A stretch of DNA of 64,000 bases from Pedobacter polysacchareus (lineage in GTDB: Bacteria; Bacteroidota; Bacteroidia; Sphingobacteriales; Sphingobacteriaceae): assembly GCF_019802255.1 (NCBI RefSeq), contig NZ_JAHYSS010000001.1:705333-769332 (forward strand), in the 5' to 3' direction. Shown piece by piece: positions 6,471 through 16,421 of the stretch. Numbering within the stretch: position 1 is the stretch's first letter; each line of letters starts with the position of its first letter. The translations under genes were made by a program, and so were the position numbers. A model generated the notes under the pieces. That model ran no database searches and was not told where the DNA came from. It saw only the letters and a program-made list of their open reading frames with translations.

Positions 6471-8822
6471 ATGAAGAACATAAATTCTGAAGATAAAACC
6501 GCGCATGAAAATTCAGATGGCCTGGATGTTAAACAGCTCCTATTACGCTTACTGGACAATTGGTATTGGATTGCGTTATCCGTATTCCTTTGTCTTGGGC
6601 TTTCTTATTTATATGGGAAGTATAAAACTCCCTACTATAAAATTTCCGCCAGAGTTCTGGTAAATGACGAGAAAAAAGGGGCAGGAATGTCGGGCGGTGG
6701 TGATCTTTTAGGTGACATTGGCGGGCTTCTAGGTACAAAAAGTACCGTGGATAATGAAGCTGAGATCCTAAAAACCAGGAATCTGATGGCTGAGGTGGTG
6801 AAAGATATGAACCTGAATGTTACCTATTACAGGACGGGGGCAATTAAAAATGTAGAATTATATGAATCCCCTTTTCAGGTAAAGGTTTTGGCCCCAGTAG
6901 ATACTATTAAAGCGGCTGAAGTAAAAGTAAGCTTTGCAGAAAAAGGAAAAGTAGCGGTGACCGCCGATGGACTGGATACACTGGTTGCCTTTAACCGTTC
7001 CTTTACAATTCCAGAGGTAGGTGTAGTTCAGATTGTAGAAAATACAGCGGTTGCTCCAGCCAATGAAAAATACCTTTTTACCATCATGTCTGTGGATTCA
7101 AGGGTAATTGACTTGATGGCTGCATTAACCGTAGAGGTTAAAAATAAACAGGTGACCGTGATTGACCTTGCGCTGAATCACCCTGTGCCAAAAAAGGGAG
7201 AAGATATCTTAGGAAAACTGATTGAAAAGTATGTGCAGGCGAACCTTAAAGATAAGAATGAAGTGGCTGACAGTACGGTAAAGTTTATTCACAACCGATT
7301 GGCACATATCAGTGGTGAGCTAGGGGGCTTAGAAGGTAACATTCAGACATTTAAGCAGAAGAATAACCTGGCAGATATGTCGGAGCAATCTAAATTATTG
7401 GTGCAAACCAGTGGTCAGTATATCAATGATCTGGGGAAGATAGAAACCCAAATCAGTGTTTTAAGTAGTTTACAGGACTATTTGAGAGATGAAGGCAAGA
7501 ATAAAAAAGTGCTGCCAAGTTCATTGATCCCTACTGATATGGTGTTCAATGCGGTGGTAGAAAAATATAATGCCCTGACTTTAGAAAGGGCGAGAAGGAT
7601 GATTGGCCTGACCGAGTCGAATCCGACCATTCAATTGATGGATAAGGAGATTTCTAATGCCAGAGCAGATATTGAAACTAATATTGCCAGTACGCTAAAT
7701 GGTTTTGTGATCACTAGAAACCGCATTAATGAGCAAATGAAAAAGGCAGAAGGCCAGGTGCGAAATGTCCCTCAAATGGAGCGCAGTTACCTGAATCTCG
7801 CCCGCCAGCAGCAGATCAAACAGGAGCTTTATATCTTCCTGATGCAGAAAAGCGAGGAAACAGCGATTTCGAAAACAGCGAATATTGCCAATTCAAGAAC
7901 CATAGATCCACCTAAATCTGAAATTAAAGCTTTTAGCCCTAAAAAAGCTTATGTCTATCTGTTCGGATTGATTGCTGGCTTGGCCATTCCTCTGGGAATA
8001 ATGTACCTGAAAGACCTCTTGAATGATAAAGTACAATTGAAGGAGGACGTCACCAAGGCGACTAAAGTTCCCGTAATCGGAGAAATCAGTCACCAGGAAG
8101 ACAATGAAAATATGGCCATTGCAAACAGTTCACGTTCCGCAATTTCAGAACAGTTCAGGGCATTGCGAACCAACCTTTCCTTTCTGTTTAAGAATAAAAA
8201 TGAGAAAGTCATCCTGTTTACCAGCAGCATGTCTGGCGAAGGGAAATCTTTTGTGGCGATGAACCTCGGCCATATTTTAGCCCTGGCCAATAAGAAAGTG
8301 CTGCTGATGGAACTGGATCTACGTAAACCCGGTCTTTCTGCAAAACTAAACCTGCCGGGTACAGTTGGATTTACCAATTATGTGGCCAATTCTGAATTCA
8401 AAACAGCAGATATCATTATGCCGCTGAAAATCCAGGAGAACTTGTTTATGATCAGTTCAGGCCCGATTCCTCCGAATCCAGCAGAGTTGTTACTGAGTGA
8501 AAGAACACAATCGCTGATGGAAGAATTGAAAGAACAATTTGATTATATCATCATTGATGCGCCACCGATAGGCATCGTAACGGATGCGCAATTGCTGGCT
8601 TCCTATGCGGATGTATGTATTTATGTAGTGAGACAAAATTACACGTTAAAGCAGCAATTGACGATTGTGGACGACTTGCAGAAAAGTCAGAAGATGAAAG
8701 GTCTAAGCCTGGTGATCAACGACATCAAGGCCACTAAAGGATACGGTTATGGCTACACTTATGGTGACTATGGCACTAGTCCGCAGAAAACAGGTTTTTT
8801 CAATAAATTATTCAAATCATAA
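6471..8822 (+). CDS. wzc: Wzc-like polysaccharide co-polymerase with BY-kinase domain
   Basis: This 783-residue inner-membrane protein controls chain length and couples export to phosphorylation. An N-terminal Wzz domain follows a membrane segment at about residues 33-50. The middle part is a helical coiled-coil region (about 260-440), a second membrane segment lies near residue 500, and a bacterial tyrosine kinase domain fills the C-terminus. The kinase has Walker A SSMSGEGKS (about 586), Walker A' LMELDLRKP (about 611) and Walker B YIIIDAPP (about 690). The tail is a tyrosine cluster, GYGYGYTYGDYG (about 755-768), the usual autophosphorylation site. Its likely phosphatase is the PHP protein at 4790. 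Confidence 0.95.
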   Translation: MKNINSEDKTAHENSDGLDVKQLLLRLLDNWYWIALSVFLCLGLSYLYGKYKTPYYKISARVLVNDEKKGAGMSGGGDLLGDIGGLLGTKSTVDNEAEILKTRNLMAEVVKDMNLNVTYYRTGAIKNVELYESPFQVKVLAPVDTIKAAEVKVSFAEKGKVAVTADGLDTLVAFNRSFTIPEVGVVQIVENTAVAPANEKYLFTIMSVDSRVIDLMAALTVEVKNKQVTVIDLALNHPVPKKGEDILGKLIEKYVQANLKDKNEVADSTVKFIHNRLAHISGELGGLEGNIQTFKQKNNLADMSEQSKLLVQTSGQYINDLGKIETQISVLSSLQDYLRDEGKNKKVLPSSLIPTDMVFNAVVEKYNALTLERARRMIGLTESNPTIQLMDKEISNARADIETNIASTLNGFVITRNRINEQMKKAEGQVRNVPQMERSYLNLARQQQIKQELYIFLMQKSEETAISKTANIANSRTIDPPKSEIKAFSPKKAYVYLFGLIAGLAIPLGIMYLKDLLNDKVQLKEDVTKATKVPVIGEISHQEDNENMAIANSSRSAISEQFRALRTNLSFLFKNKNEKVILFTSSMSGEGKSFVAMNLGHILALANKKVLLMELDLRKPGLSAKLNLPGTVGFTNYVANSEFKTADIIMPLKIQENLFMISSGPIPPNPAELLLSERTQSLMEELKEQFDYIIIDAPPIGIVTDAQLLASYADVCIYVVRQNYTLKQQLTIVDDLQKSQKMKGLSLVINDIKATKGYGYGYTYGDYGTSPQKTGFFNKLFKS

Positions 8823-8837
8823 TCATCATCAGATCAA

Positions 8838-10388
8838 ATGAAATCAGGAAATAAGGTAGTGGTGAACATGGGGATATTGTATGCCCGCATGTTGGTTACC
8901 ATGGGGATTTCATTATATGCAACGCGGTTGGTGTTAACGGCATTGGGTGCAGCAGATTATGGGGTTTTTAACCTGATCGCCGGATTGATAGCAATGCTTT
9001 CCTTTCTGAATACCGCAATGGCTACTTCCACCCAGCGTTACCTTTCCTTTTATCAGGGGAAAAATGACCTGCCAATGCAGAAAAGAGTTTTTTCAAATAG
9101 CCTTGTTCTGCATCTGGGAATTGGAATCCTGATTGTTGCCGGATTGGAAATCGCAGGATTATTCCTGTTCAATGGCTTTCTGAATATTCCAGCAGATAGA
9201 ATTCATGTTGCCCAAATGATCTATCATTTTATGTCGGTCACGGTTTTCTTTACGATTGTTGCCGTTCCTTTTACCGGTTCTTTAGTGGCACATGAAAATA
9301 TGCTGTGGGTAGCAATTGTGAATGTGGTAGAAACCCTGTTGAAATTGGGAATCGCTTATTTATTATATGTAGTTACTCAGGATAAACTGGCCGTTTATGG
9401 TTTATTGACGGCAGGGATTAGTATCATCAGCTTGTTGATGTATGCGGTTTATTGCTTCTATAAATATGAAGATTGTACACTGAAAGGGATCTTTTCAATT
9501 GATACAAAATTGATGAAGGAGCTGACTTCTTTTGCTGGTTGGAATTTGTTTGGGTCTTTATGTGCTCTAGGAAGAGCAGAAGGTCTGGCGATCTTACTGA
9601 ATATCTTTTTAGGAACTGTCGTGAATGCGGCTTTCGGTATTGCCAATCAGGTTGCAGCACAGCTTAACTTTTTTTCTTTCACACTATTGCGGGCCATCAA
9701 TCCACAAATCATGAAAAGTGAAGGTGCGAACAACCGTGAAAAGATGCTGAGGTTATCTATGATCGGCAGTAAGTTTGGATTCTTTTTGCTGGCTTTTGTA
9801 GCTGTTCCCTGCATTTTTGAAATGGATGCCATCCTTCATTTATGGCTCAGCAAAGTTCCGGAATATACGGTGGTATTTTGTTCCTTAATGTTGTGCGCAA
9901 CTTTAATTAATCAGCTCACCATAGGTTTACAATCTGCAGTACAGGCTACGGGAAGAGTGAAAGCTTACCAGATGGTAGTAGGATCCGTTTTATTGCTTGC
10001 TTTACCACTGGCATACCTGCTGTTAAAGTTAGGTTACCCTCCTTACTATGTATTTATTGGGTATTGTGCGGTGGAGCTGATTGCCTGCACGTTGAGGCTG
10101 TTTTTCTTAAGAAGCATCGCCGGATTGTCTATTTCGCTTTACTGCGCTAACGTAATTTTTAAAATTATTATTCCTCTTTCACTACTGGTGCTGACCTGCT
10201 ATTTATCGGTGTCTTACCTGCATTTCGAATTCAGGTTTTTCTTTACCGGCATCGCCGGAGTCCTGGTCTTTGGAACAGGGATTTACCTTTTCGGATTGTG
10301 TGAGGATGAGAAACTATTTATAAAAAAGATGATTCCTGCTTTGCTGGAAAAGCTGCAGGCAAAGAAGCGGCAATTGAAACATACATAA
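8838..10388 (+). CDS. polysaccharide flippase (Wzx-like, MATE/MVF superfamily)
   Basis: This 516-residue multi-spanning membrane protein has about 14 hydrophobic segments. The N-terminus (YARMLVTMGISLYATRLVLTAL, split across the first helix) and the following GAADYGVFNLIAG are typical of Wzx-type lipid-linked repeat-unit translocases. It starts 15 nt after wzc. Its expected role is to flip the undecaprenyl-linked repeat unit to the periplasmic face for the polymerase encoded at 12754. A stem-loop lies in the 97-nt gap to the next gene. Confidence 0.88.
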   Translation: MKSGNKVVVNMGILYARMLVTMGISLYATRLVLTALGAADYGVFNLIAGLIAMLSFLNTAMATSTQRYLSFYQGKNDLPMQKRVFSNSLVLHLGIGILIVAGLEIAGLFLFNGFLNIPADRIHVAQMIYHFMSVTVFFTIVAVPFTGSLVAHENMLWVAIVNVVETLLKLGIAYLLYVVTQDKLAVYGLLTAGISIISLLMYAVYCFYKYEDCTLKGIFSIDTKLMKELTSFAGWNLFGSLCALGRAEGLAILLNIFLGTVVNAAFGIANQVAAQLNFFSFTLLRAINPQIMKSEGANNREKMLRLSMIGSKFGFFLLAFVAVPCIFEMDAILHLWLSKVPEYTVVFCSLMLCATLINQLTIGLQSAVQATGRVKAYQMVVGSVLLLALPLAYLLLKLGYPPYYVFIGYCAVELIACTLRLFFLRSIAGLSISLYCANVIFKIIIPLSLLVLTCYLSVSYLHFEFRFFFTGIAGVLVFGTGIYLFGLCEDEKLFIKKMIPALLEKLQAKKRQLKHT

Positions 10389-10421
10389 AACCAACCAAAT
10401 ATAAACTGAATGAACTTAACC

Positions 10422-10446
10422 TGCGCTGAAACCTAGTTTCGGCGCA
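10422..10446 (+). other. intra-operon stem-loop
   Basis: An 11-bp stem with one T-G wobble pairs 10422-10432 with 10436-10446 around a 3-nt loop. No T-run follows, so it is not a standard terminator. It lies between the flippase and nitroreductase genes and could be a processing or stability element. Confidence 0.5.
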
Positions 10447-10485
10447 TTTGAGTAAGACCAGCATTTAAAAATTATAAAACTCCGA

Positions 10486-11493
10486 ATGAAAAATTTAATT
10501 AAAAAGATCGTTCCAAAATCAGCTAAACGGCTTTATAGAGCGAAGCAAACACAGTTGTCGATTATTAAAGATTATTTATATGATTACCGGAAGTTTAACA
10601 GAGAGTCGGCCTCCTTCAAGTTAAAAAGCAAGGAAATGATGCAGGCCTATATTCTTAAGGAATACCACGCCGTGGAAAAAGGATTGGCATTGCGTGAACC
10701 ACGTCCAGGGTTTGGAGGACCGAGGATCGGCGCATTGGCAGATATTGTGGATGATTATGTGACTAAATACGGCAAAGATGCGATTACAGATATGACCGCT
10801 TACACACTTCGTGAATATTTGAATTTCGATGAAGGCCACCACCAGGTGTCTGCGGAATTGAAAAGCAAACTGGAGCGGTTGCTATTGAGATGCGATGAAT
10901 CTACGCTCAATAAAACCGGAGGGACAAAGATGGTTCCCCGTCAGGATATTCTGAATACCCTGGATTTTGATTACGAGCGTTTTTTCAAATCCAGAAATAG
11001 CGTCAGAGATTTTTCTGAAGAACCAGTACCCACAGAAAAGATATTAAAAGTGATAGATACGGCCAGATATACGCCATCTGTTTGTAACAGACAGTCCTGG
11101 AAAGTCTATGTAATTGAGCATTCTAATGTGGAACTGAAGCGGAAACTTTTGAATGTGCAAAATGGGAATAAGGGTTTTGGAGAGCACATCAGTTCCTTAA
11201 TTGTCATCACCGGAAAACTGTCTTCCTTTTTCGCTTATGAAAGAAATCAGGTGTACATCGATGGAGGAATGTTCGCGATGTCTATCGTATTGGGCTTACA
11301 TGCGCAGGGATTAGGGGTTTGCTGTTTAAATACCAGCTATGCTAAAAAGCAGTATGAAGCATTTATAAATTCCATGGAAATGGACAGCGACTGTGTTCCA
11401 ATCATGTTTTTAGCCGTGGGGAATCTCAAAGAGAATTACAGCGTCGCCATCTCGGAGCGCAGGCCATTGACAGACATCGTGGAGGTAAGGTAG
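10486..11493 (+). CDS. nitroreductase-family protein of the polysaccharide locus
   Basis: This 335-residue protein has a nitroreductase-like FMN domain from about residue 160: RNSVRDFSEEPVP, then YTPSVCNRQSWKVYVIE, a dimer-type helix DGGMFAMSIVLGLHAQGLG and a closing VGNLKENYSVAISERRP. The first 150 residues form a charged, helical extension not found in ordinary NfsB-type enzymes. Nitroreductase-like proteins of this longer type occur in polysaccharide loci next to pyruvyl transferases, as here, but their reaction is not established to my knowledge. A redox change to a sugar or to the pyruvyl donor would be a guess. Confidence 0.78.
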   Translation: MKNLIKKIVPKSAKRLYRAKQTQLSIIKDYLYDYRKFNRESASFKLKSKEMMQAYILKEYHAVEKGLALREPRPGFGGPRIGALADIVDDYVTKYGKDAITDMTAYTLREYLNFDEGHHQVSAELKSKLERLLLRCDESTLNKTGGTKMVPRQDILNTLDFDYERFFKSRNSVRDFSEEPVPTEKILKVIDTARYTPSVCNRQSWKVYVIEHSNVELKRKLLNVQNGNKGFGEHISSLIVITGKLSSFFAYERNQVYIDGGMFAMSIVLGLHAQGLGVCCLNTSYAKKQYEAFINSMEMDSDCVPIMFLAVGNLKENYSVAISERRPLTDIVEVR

Positions 11494-11519
11494 TAAACGT
11501 AATTTTTAATATATAATTG

Positions 11520-12761
11520 ATGAACAAGTTAAAAGAAGTATTTAAAGGGATTTATGTAGAGTTTTTCTGGTCTTTAGCCCTTTTCTGTTCCCTTTTTGTA
11601 AAGGGTAAAAAGGACGCGAAGAAAGTATTGGTACTTCCTGCTGCTAATTTAAATGGTGGATTTGGTGAGGACATTATGATCACTTCCTTTATCAATAACT
11701 TCGCAAATGATGCGCAGGTTTGTATTTTAAATGGCCATAAAATTATTCGTGAAGACTATAGAGCGATCAACAAAAATGTGGTGTTCCTGGATGGCTTTAA
11801 TGAAAAGGTTAATTTTCTTAAGCTGTTGTTTCTGATCAAAGATTGTGCTTTAGTGTATGTGATCGGAGCAGACATCATGGACGGTACCTATCGCGTTCAT
11901 AATTCCATCAACCGCCTTAGGGTAATTGAGCTGGCAAATCGCATTGGCGTGAAAGCCCAGATCTCTGGATTTAGTGTTAGCAAAAACATATTGCCAGTCG
12001 TGAAAGCTAAGTTTTCATCGGTGGCAAAAGATGTTAAATTGAAAATAAGAGATGTAGAATCTTATGTAAGAATGAAAGATTTCATCCCTGCAGACCGGTT
12101 GATCCTGACCAATGACATTGCTTTTATCTGTCCTGATTTACCGGGAGTTTATCAAAGTGAAACTTTTGATGCCTATAAGACATGGGTTCATAATGTAAAA
12201 GCCAGTGGTAAAACGGTAATTGGTGTTTGTCCAAATGCAATTCAAGCTAAGAAAATTGGGTTTGACAAGTATCTTTCCGGTTTCAAGAGCTTGCTGGAAG
12301 GATTTTTAGATGCGGGAGACTATGCTTTTGTATTTCTTTATCATGACATCAGACCGATTTGCGATGAGGCGAGCGACAGTACCATCAGTCGGATTCTGGA
12401 CGGATACTTCAGCGCTAAAAACCTGGACTGCTTTTTTACCGATCAGATTAAAAATGGGGTGGAACTTAAAGGCTACGTTTCACTGGTAGATTTTACCATC
12501 ACCGGAAGGATGCATTTGGGGATTTCAGGGCTGACTTATTCAAAGCCGATGTTCGGCGTTTCTTATGCCAATAAGTTCGAAGGTATGGTGAAGCTGTTTG
12601 ATATTGATCCGAACCTTTGCCTGATTGATTACGATAAGCTGGACAATTCAAAAGAAAAGATCCGTCTGTTTACGGAAAACTTCCCAGCAATTCAAAATAG
12701 TGTCCATAAGCACATCAGTAGTGTAAAATTAGAAACCACCAATAACTATACCTATGGGTAA
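11520..12761 (+). CDS. polysaccharide pyruvyl transferase family protein
   Basis: This 413-residue protein starts at the ATG at 11520; an in-frame TTG one codon earlier is less likely. It has the two-part architecture of the family, with an N-terminal part containing LVLPAANLNGGFGEDIMI and a C-terminal part with TGRMHLGISGLTYSKPMFGV. The latter matches the family's S/GR-x-H motif, whose Arg and His bind the phosphoenolpyruvate donor. The family adds ketal pyruvate to sugars and so gives the polymer acidic groups. The gene overlaps the following polymerase gene by 8 nt, a sign of translational coupling. Confidence 0.75.
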   Translation: MNKLKEVFKGIYVEFFWSLALFCSLFVKGKKDAKKVLVLPAANLNGGFGEDIMITSFINNFANDAQVCILNGHKIIREDYRAINKNVVFLDGFNEKVNFLKLLFLIKDCALVYVIGADIMDGTYRVHNSINRLRVIELANRIGVKAQISGFSVSKNILPVVKAKFSSVAKDVKLKIRDVESYVRMKDFIPADRLILTNDIAFICPDLPGVYQSETFDAYKTWVHNVKASGKTVIGVCPNAIQAKKIGFDKYLSGFKSLLEGFLDAGDYAFVFLYHDIRPICDEASDSTISRILDGYFSAKNLDCFFTDQIKNGVELKGYVSLVDFTITGRMHLGISGLTYSKPMFGVSYANKFEGMVKLFDIDPNLCLIDYDKLDNSKEKIRLFTENFPAIQNSVHKHISSVKLETTNNYTYG

Positions 12762-14091
12762 AGGAATATTATTATTTCTGATCATCTTCTGCTATATTTT
12801 TAGATCGGTAGCCCTTAAATCTAAAAATAAGGACACCAAATTTTTGTGGGTTAGTTTTTTTATTTTCTGCATTCCTTTTGAATTTGGAAAAGCACTAAAT
12901 ACCCCAAAATTCAATGATATCGCCGGAACAGTACAGCCAATTTATATCATTTCCTTAACCATAGGATTGATCATTGCGGTATTGCCCTCGGCAAAAAGAA
13001 GATGGATGGAGTATTCCTTTAAACCCAATAACTGGGTCAATTGCGTGTGCCTGCTGCTCCTTTTGTCCTTTCTGAATCCTTATAATTCTTTTCCTACAGG
13101 AACCTGGGTGCTGGCCATTTTTTTCTTGTCGAACATCCTTTTATTTAAAATGCTCAGCAGTTTTCTGAGCATGGAAGATGTGCTGAATGGCCTGTTTGAT
13201 GGCTTAATGCTGTTGACGGTTGCACAGTTTTTTCTGGCCATCTGTTTTCCGGTACTGGGGATATCCGCAGTCACCAAGCTGTTCCATGAATCAGCTGAAA
13301 TTTGGGCCACCAGGTTGGATACCCGAAGCGGGGCAGTAGGTTTCTTTAACCATCCCGGCCGACTGGCTTTATTTATGGTGATTACCGCCGCGTTTTTCCT
13401 TGCGACCTATCTTTATGATTTTAGGAAAAAGGCCAGTAAAATGGCGTTGATTCTTTGTGTACTGATTATTTTTTTAACGTATTCCAGGACCTCTTATTTA
13501 GCCCTGATCATCACGCTTTCCAGCTGTTATTACCTCAATAAAAACGCGCATAAAAACCTTTTTTCTGTTGGTAATATCTTGAAGTTCGTGGTGCCAACGG
13601 TACTGGCCCTCGTTTATCTGATCGCTTATTCTCCTTTGAGTGAGCTGTTCATGGGAAGTGATTCCTCTGATCAATATGACAACCGCATGGTGCATTGGCT
13701 GATGGCCCTCCATTTATTTGATGCCTCGCCAATTATTGGTGTAGGCTTAAACGGCCACCTTTCTTACTTATCTCAACACCTGGGTATTGTCAATCAAATG
13801 ACAACAGACGATTTTTTTGCCATCAATCCCATCCATAATATCCACCTGATTGTCCTTGCAGAAGTGGGGATGATAGGCATGATCTTATGGGTCTGCTTTT
13901 TATTTGGCAACATCTTTAAAGCTAAAAAAGAAATTAGTAAAGGGCATAATGAAATCCTTTCCCTCAGTATGATCGGCTTATTTATCGCCTATATCATTTA
14001 CGGGCTTAGCGGCTGGGCTCCATTTTCAACCGCCATCTTACCCATATTTCTTTTCATCACCTTTTTTTCAATTAAATATAGACAGCAATGA
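12754..14091 (+). CDS. O-antigen ligase/polymerase-like membrane protein (Wzy-type)
   Basis: This 445-residue, very hydrophobic protein has about 11-12 membrane segments and one large periplasmic loop. The loop contains NRMVHWLMALHLFDASPIIGVG followed by NPIHNIHLIVLAEVGM (residues about 310-375), the signature region of the Wzy_C/O-antigen ligase superfamily. It is the only such gene in the operon, so it is the likely polymerase joining repeat units in the periplasm. Ligase and polymerase cannot be separated on sequence alone. It overlaps its neighbours on both sides (8 nt before, 4 nt after). Confidence 0.8.
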   Translation: MGKGILLFLIIFCYIFRSVALKSKNKDTKFLWVSFFIFCIPFEFGKALNTPKFNDIAGTVQPIYIISLTIGLIIAVLPSAKRRWMEYSFKPNNWVNCVCLLLLLSFLNPYNSFPTGTWVLAIFFLSNILLFKMLSSFLSMEDVLNGLFDGLMLLTVAQFFLAICFPVLGISAVTKLFHESAEIWATRLDTRSGAVGFFNHPGRLALFMVITAAFFLATYLYDFRKKASKMALILCVLIIFLTYSRTSYLALIITLSSCYYLNKNAHKNLFSVGNILKFVVPTVLALVYLIAYSPLSELFMGSDSSDQYDNRMVHWLMALHLFDASPIIGVGLNGHLSYLSQHLGIVNQMTTDDFFAINPIHNIHLIVLAEVGMIGMILWVCFLFGNIFKAKKEISKGHNEILSLSMIGLFIAYIIYGLSGWAPFSTAILPIFLFITFFSIKYRQQ

Positions 14092-15347
14092 GGAAGATAT
14101 TAATTGTTACCCCCTATATGCCATTTCCTCTAAATTCGGGAGGCAGGATCGCCCAATTCGAATTCGATAACGAGTTGCGCCATCATTTTGACATGACCAT
14201 CGCATTTACCATGAAAGCTGAAGAACAAAAAGATTTGGAACAGCTGAAAGCCCTATGGCCGAATGTGAGTTTTAAACCTTATCTGATTACCGAACAATCC
14301 CTTTCCGGTAAGGTGAGTTCCATACTATTCCGCTTCTCGGAATTTTCAAACCGCTTAATTGGTAAAGGCGTGTTTTCTGCTTTTTGTAAAACAAATTTAG
14401 ATCGCCTGCTGAAGGTAAATACCACACTTTTCAGGTCGAAAAGCTTTGGCTTTCCCCGCGGTTTTATCGACCATTTCAGAAATGTTCTGCTGGAGAATAA
14501 CTTTGAATTTGTGCAGGTAGAATTTCATCAGTTGATTTCCTTTGCTAAATATATTCCCCGCAGTTCTTACCGGATCTTTGTCCACCATGAGCTGCGATTT
14601 GTAAGAGAAAAAAGAGAACTGGAACTTTTCAGTTTTCAATCGGGTTTTCTAAACCGGGTGTACAAAAAGAACAAATCATTTGAGCTGTCTGCACTGGAGA
14701 AATATGATATGGTCTGTACACTTTCAGAAGTAGATAAAGTCATTTTGGAAAAAGACCTGAAAACAGCGCGACTGGTTTCTTCCCCTGTGCCCATCAAAGC
14801 GATGGCATCCGGAGCGAATTATTCTTTTGCTCATAAACTGGTATTCCTTGGTGGAGAAGACCACTTTCCAAATAAAGAAGGATTGGATTGGTTTTTAAGA
14901 AATTGCTGGACAGGCTTGAAAGCAAATTACCCTAAGCTGGAATTGCTGGTGATCGGAAAATGGCACCAGAGCAGCATTGCTGAATATGAAGCCGAAATAG
15001 GTGCTGTGAACTTTATGGGCTATGTCGAAGACCTCGCTGCCGCATTGGCAAATAGTATTTTTATTGTTCCGATTCGCATCGGCAGTGGCATCCGCATGAA
15101 AATTATTGAGGCTGTAAATATGGGCGTTCCTTTTGTTTCCACAGAAGTAGGAGTAGAAGGATTGTGTTTTAAAAATGGAAAAGACTGCTTAATTGGCAAT
15201 ACCCCGCAGGAGTTTTGCTCTTCTATCGCCAAGCTCATTGAATCAAATGATTTAGGTCCTCTTTTGTCAAAAAATGCGCTGCATACTTTGAATGAAGAGA
15301 ATTCTTATCAGAAGTTAATGGACAAAAGATTGGCTATTTATAATTAA
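14088..15347 (+). CDS. glycosyltransferase family 4-like (GT-B fold)
   Basis: This 419-residue cytoplasmic enzyme is probably one of those building the repeat unit on undecaprenyl phosphate. The N-terminal half opens with ILIVTPYMPFPLNSGGRIAQ, the acceptor-side glycine-rich start. The C-terminal half holds VFLGGEDHFPNKEGLDWF and then PIRIGSGIRMKIIEAVNMGVP, the donor-binding region with the conserved glutamate. It starts in an ATGA overlap with the polymerase gene. Donor and acceptor sugars cannot be read from the sequence. Confidence 0.87.
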   Translation: MRKILIVTPYMPFPLNSGGRIAQFEFDNELRHHFDMTIAFTMKAEEQKDLEQLKALWPNVSFKPYLITEQSLSGKVSSILFRFSEFSNRLIGKGVFSAFCKTNLDRLLKVNTTLFRSKSFGFPRGFIDHFRNVLLENNFEFVQVEFHQLISFAKYIPRSSYRIFVHHELRFVREKRELELFSFQSGFLNRVYKKNKSFELSALEKYDMVCTLSEVDKVILEKDLKTARLVSSPVPIKAMASGANYSFAHKLVFLGGEDHFPNKEGLDWFLRNCWTGLKANYPKLELLVIGKWHQSSIAEYEAEIGAVNFMGYVEDLAAALANSIFIVPIRIGSGIRMKIIEAVNMGVPFVSTEVGVEGLCFKNGKDCLIGNTPQEFCSSIAKLIESNDLGPLLSKNALHTLNEENSYQKLMDKRLAIYN

Positions 15348-15417
15348 TCAATCAGCAGCAGACTACATACAAGCGCAGCCCAGTGGCTTAGGAAAAGCAC
15401 AGACAAACTGATAGGAA

Positions 15418-16302
15418 ATGAAAAATATTGAAAAGCAATCGCCAATGTTCCAGCAAAATAAATCAACTATGATGGAGAACGAGCAAACGACCAAACCGAA
15501 ATTGATGGTTTTAGTAGTACTGTATAAAAAGATGATTTCAGAATCTCCCACGATTAAATCCCTTTTGCTCCAACGTAGCGGTTTATTTGAGCTGGAACTG
15601 GTGATCTGGGACAATAGTCCGGAAAGGTGTCCAGACGATCAGATCTATGAACTTGAAAAGGAGTTTAGCAAATTTCAATACCGATGGACACCAGAAAACA
15701 CCTGGCTTTCGAAGCTTTATAATAAAGTGTTGTCTGCCTGTACTTATGATTATGCTTTGTTGCTGGATCAGGACACAGACATTCCACTTTATTATTTTGA
15801 TAAGCTGAAAGATGCCCTATCTAAATTTCCAAAAATTGCGCTGTTCCTTCCCTTGGTGCTCCATAAAGAAAAAGTAGTAAGCCCAGGTTCCTGGGTTTAT
15901 TTCAAAGGAAAACATTGGGAAAAGATAAAAACAGGCATCATCCCGGCAAAGAATGTATTGGCCATTACCAGTGGCATGGTGGTCTCTGCAAAGGTGTTCC
16001 TTGAACATCAAATGAAATTCGATGAACGCTTGAGCCTCTATGGAATTGACACTGGGTTTATGCTCAACTTTTCAAAATTTGAAAAGCAGCTGTATGTGTT
16101 GCCGATCAAATTTGATCATGATACGGTATTGTGGTCTAATCCTTCTGCCGATGTCATGTTAGGCCGGTTTAGAAATTTGAAAAGTACCTGGCCGAAGATT
16201 TTATCGGACAGGCCTGTAGCGAGGGTGCTGGTTTATTTTTACAGCATGGCGGTGTCTTTTAAACTGGCACTGAAATATCAGGACCTCCGATTTTTGAAAT
16301 GA
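15418..16302 (+). CDS. glycosyltransferase family 2 (rhamnosyltransferase-like)
   Basis: This 294-residue GT-A enzyme begins its fold with LMVLVVLYKKMISESPTIKSLL. VIWDNSPERC follows, and the metal-binding acidic motif is LLLDQDTDIPLYYF (about residue 115-128). The layout resembles bacterial rhamnosyltransferases, which fits the dTDP-rhamnose genes at 27-30 kb, but the sugar is not proven. The ATG at 15418 adds about 17 polar residues before a second ATG pair at 15469, so the true start is uncertain. Gaps of 70 nt before and 119 nt after hold nothing recognisable. Confidence 0.85.
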   Translation: MKNIEKQSPMFQQNKSTMMENEQTTKPKLMVLVVLYKKMISESPTIKSLLLQRSGLFELELVIWDNSPERCPDDQIYELEKEFSKFQYRWTPENTWLSKLYNKVLSACTYDYALLLDQDTDIPLYYFDKLKDALSKFPKIALFLPLVLHKEKVVSPGSWVYFKGKHWEKIKTGIIPAKNVLAITSGMVVSAKVFLEHQMKFDERLSLYGIDTGFMLNFSKFEKQLYVLPIKFDHDTVLWSNPSADVMLGRFRNLKSTWPKILSDRPVARVLVYFYSMAVSFKLALKYQDLRFLK

Positions 16303-16421
16303 GGTTTGATTGATCAGCACTGATCTTAAGGCTTTGCTGCTGACATGGATGAAATAATGCGAAGAAAAAATTCGAGGCTTTGGTCCTCACAGAATAACTT
16401 TTAAAATATAATCGCTGAATA

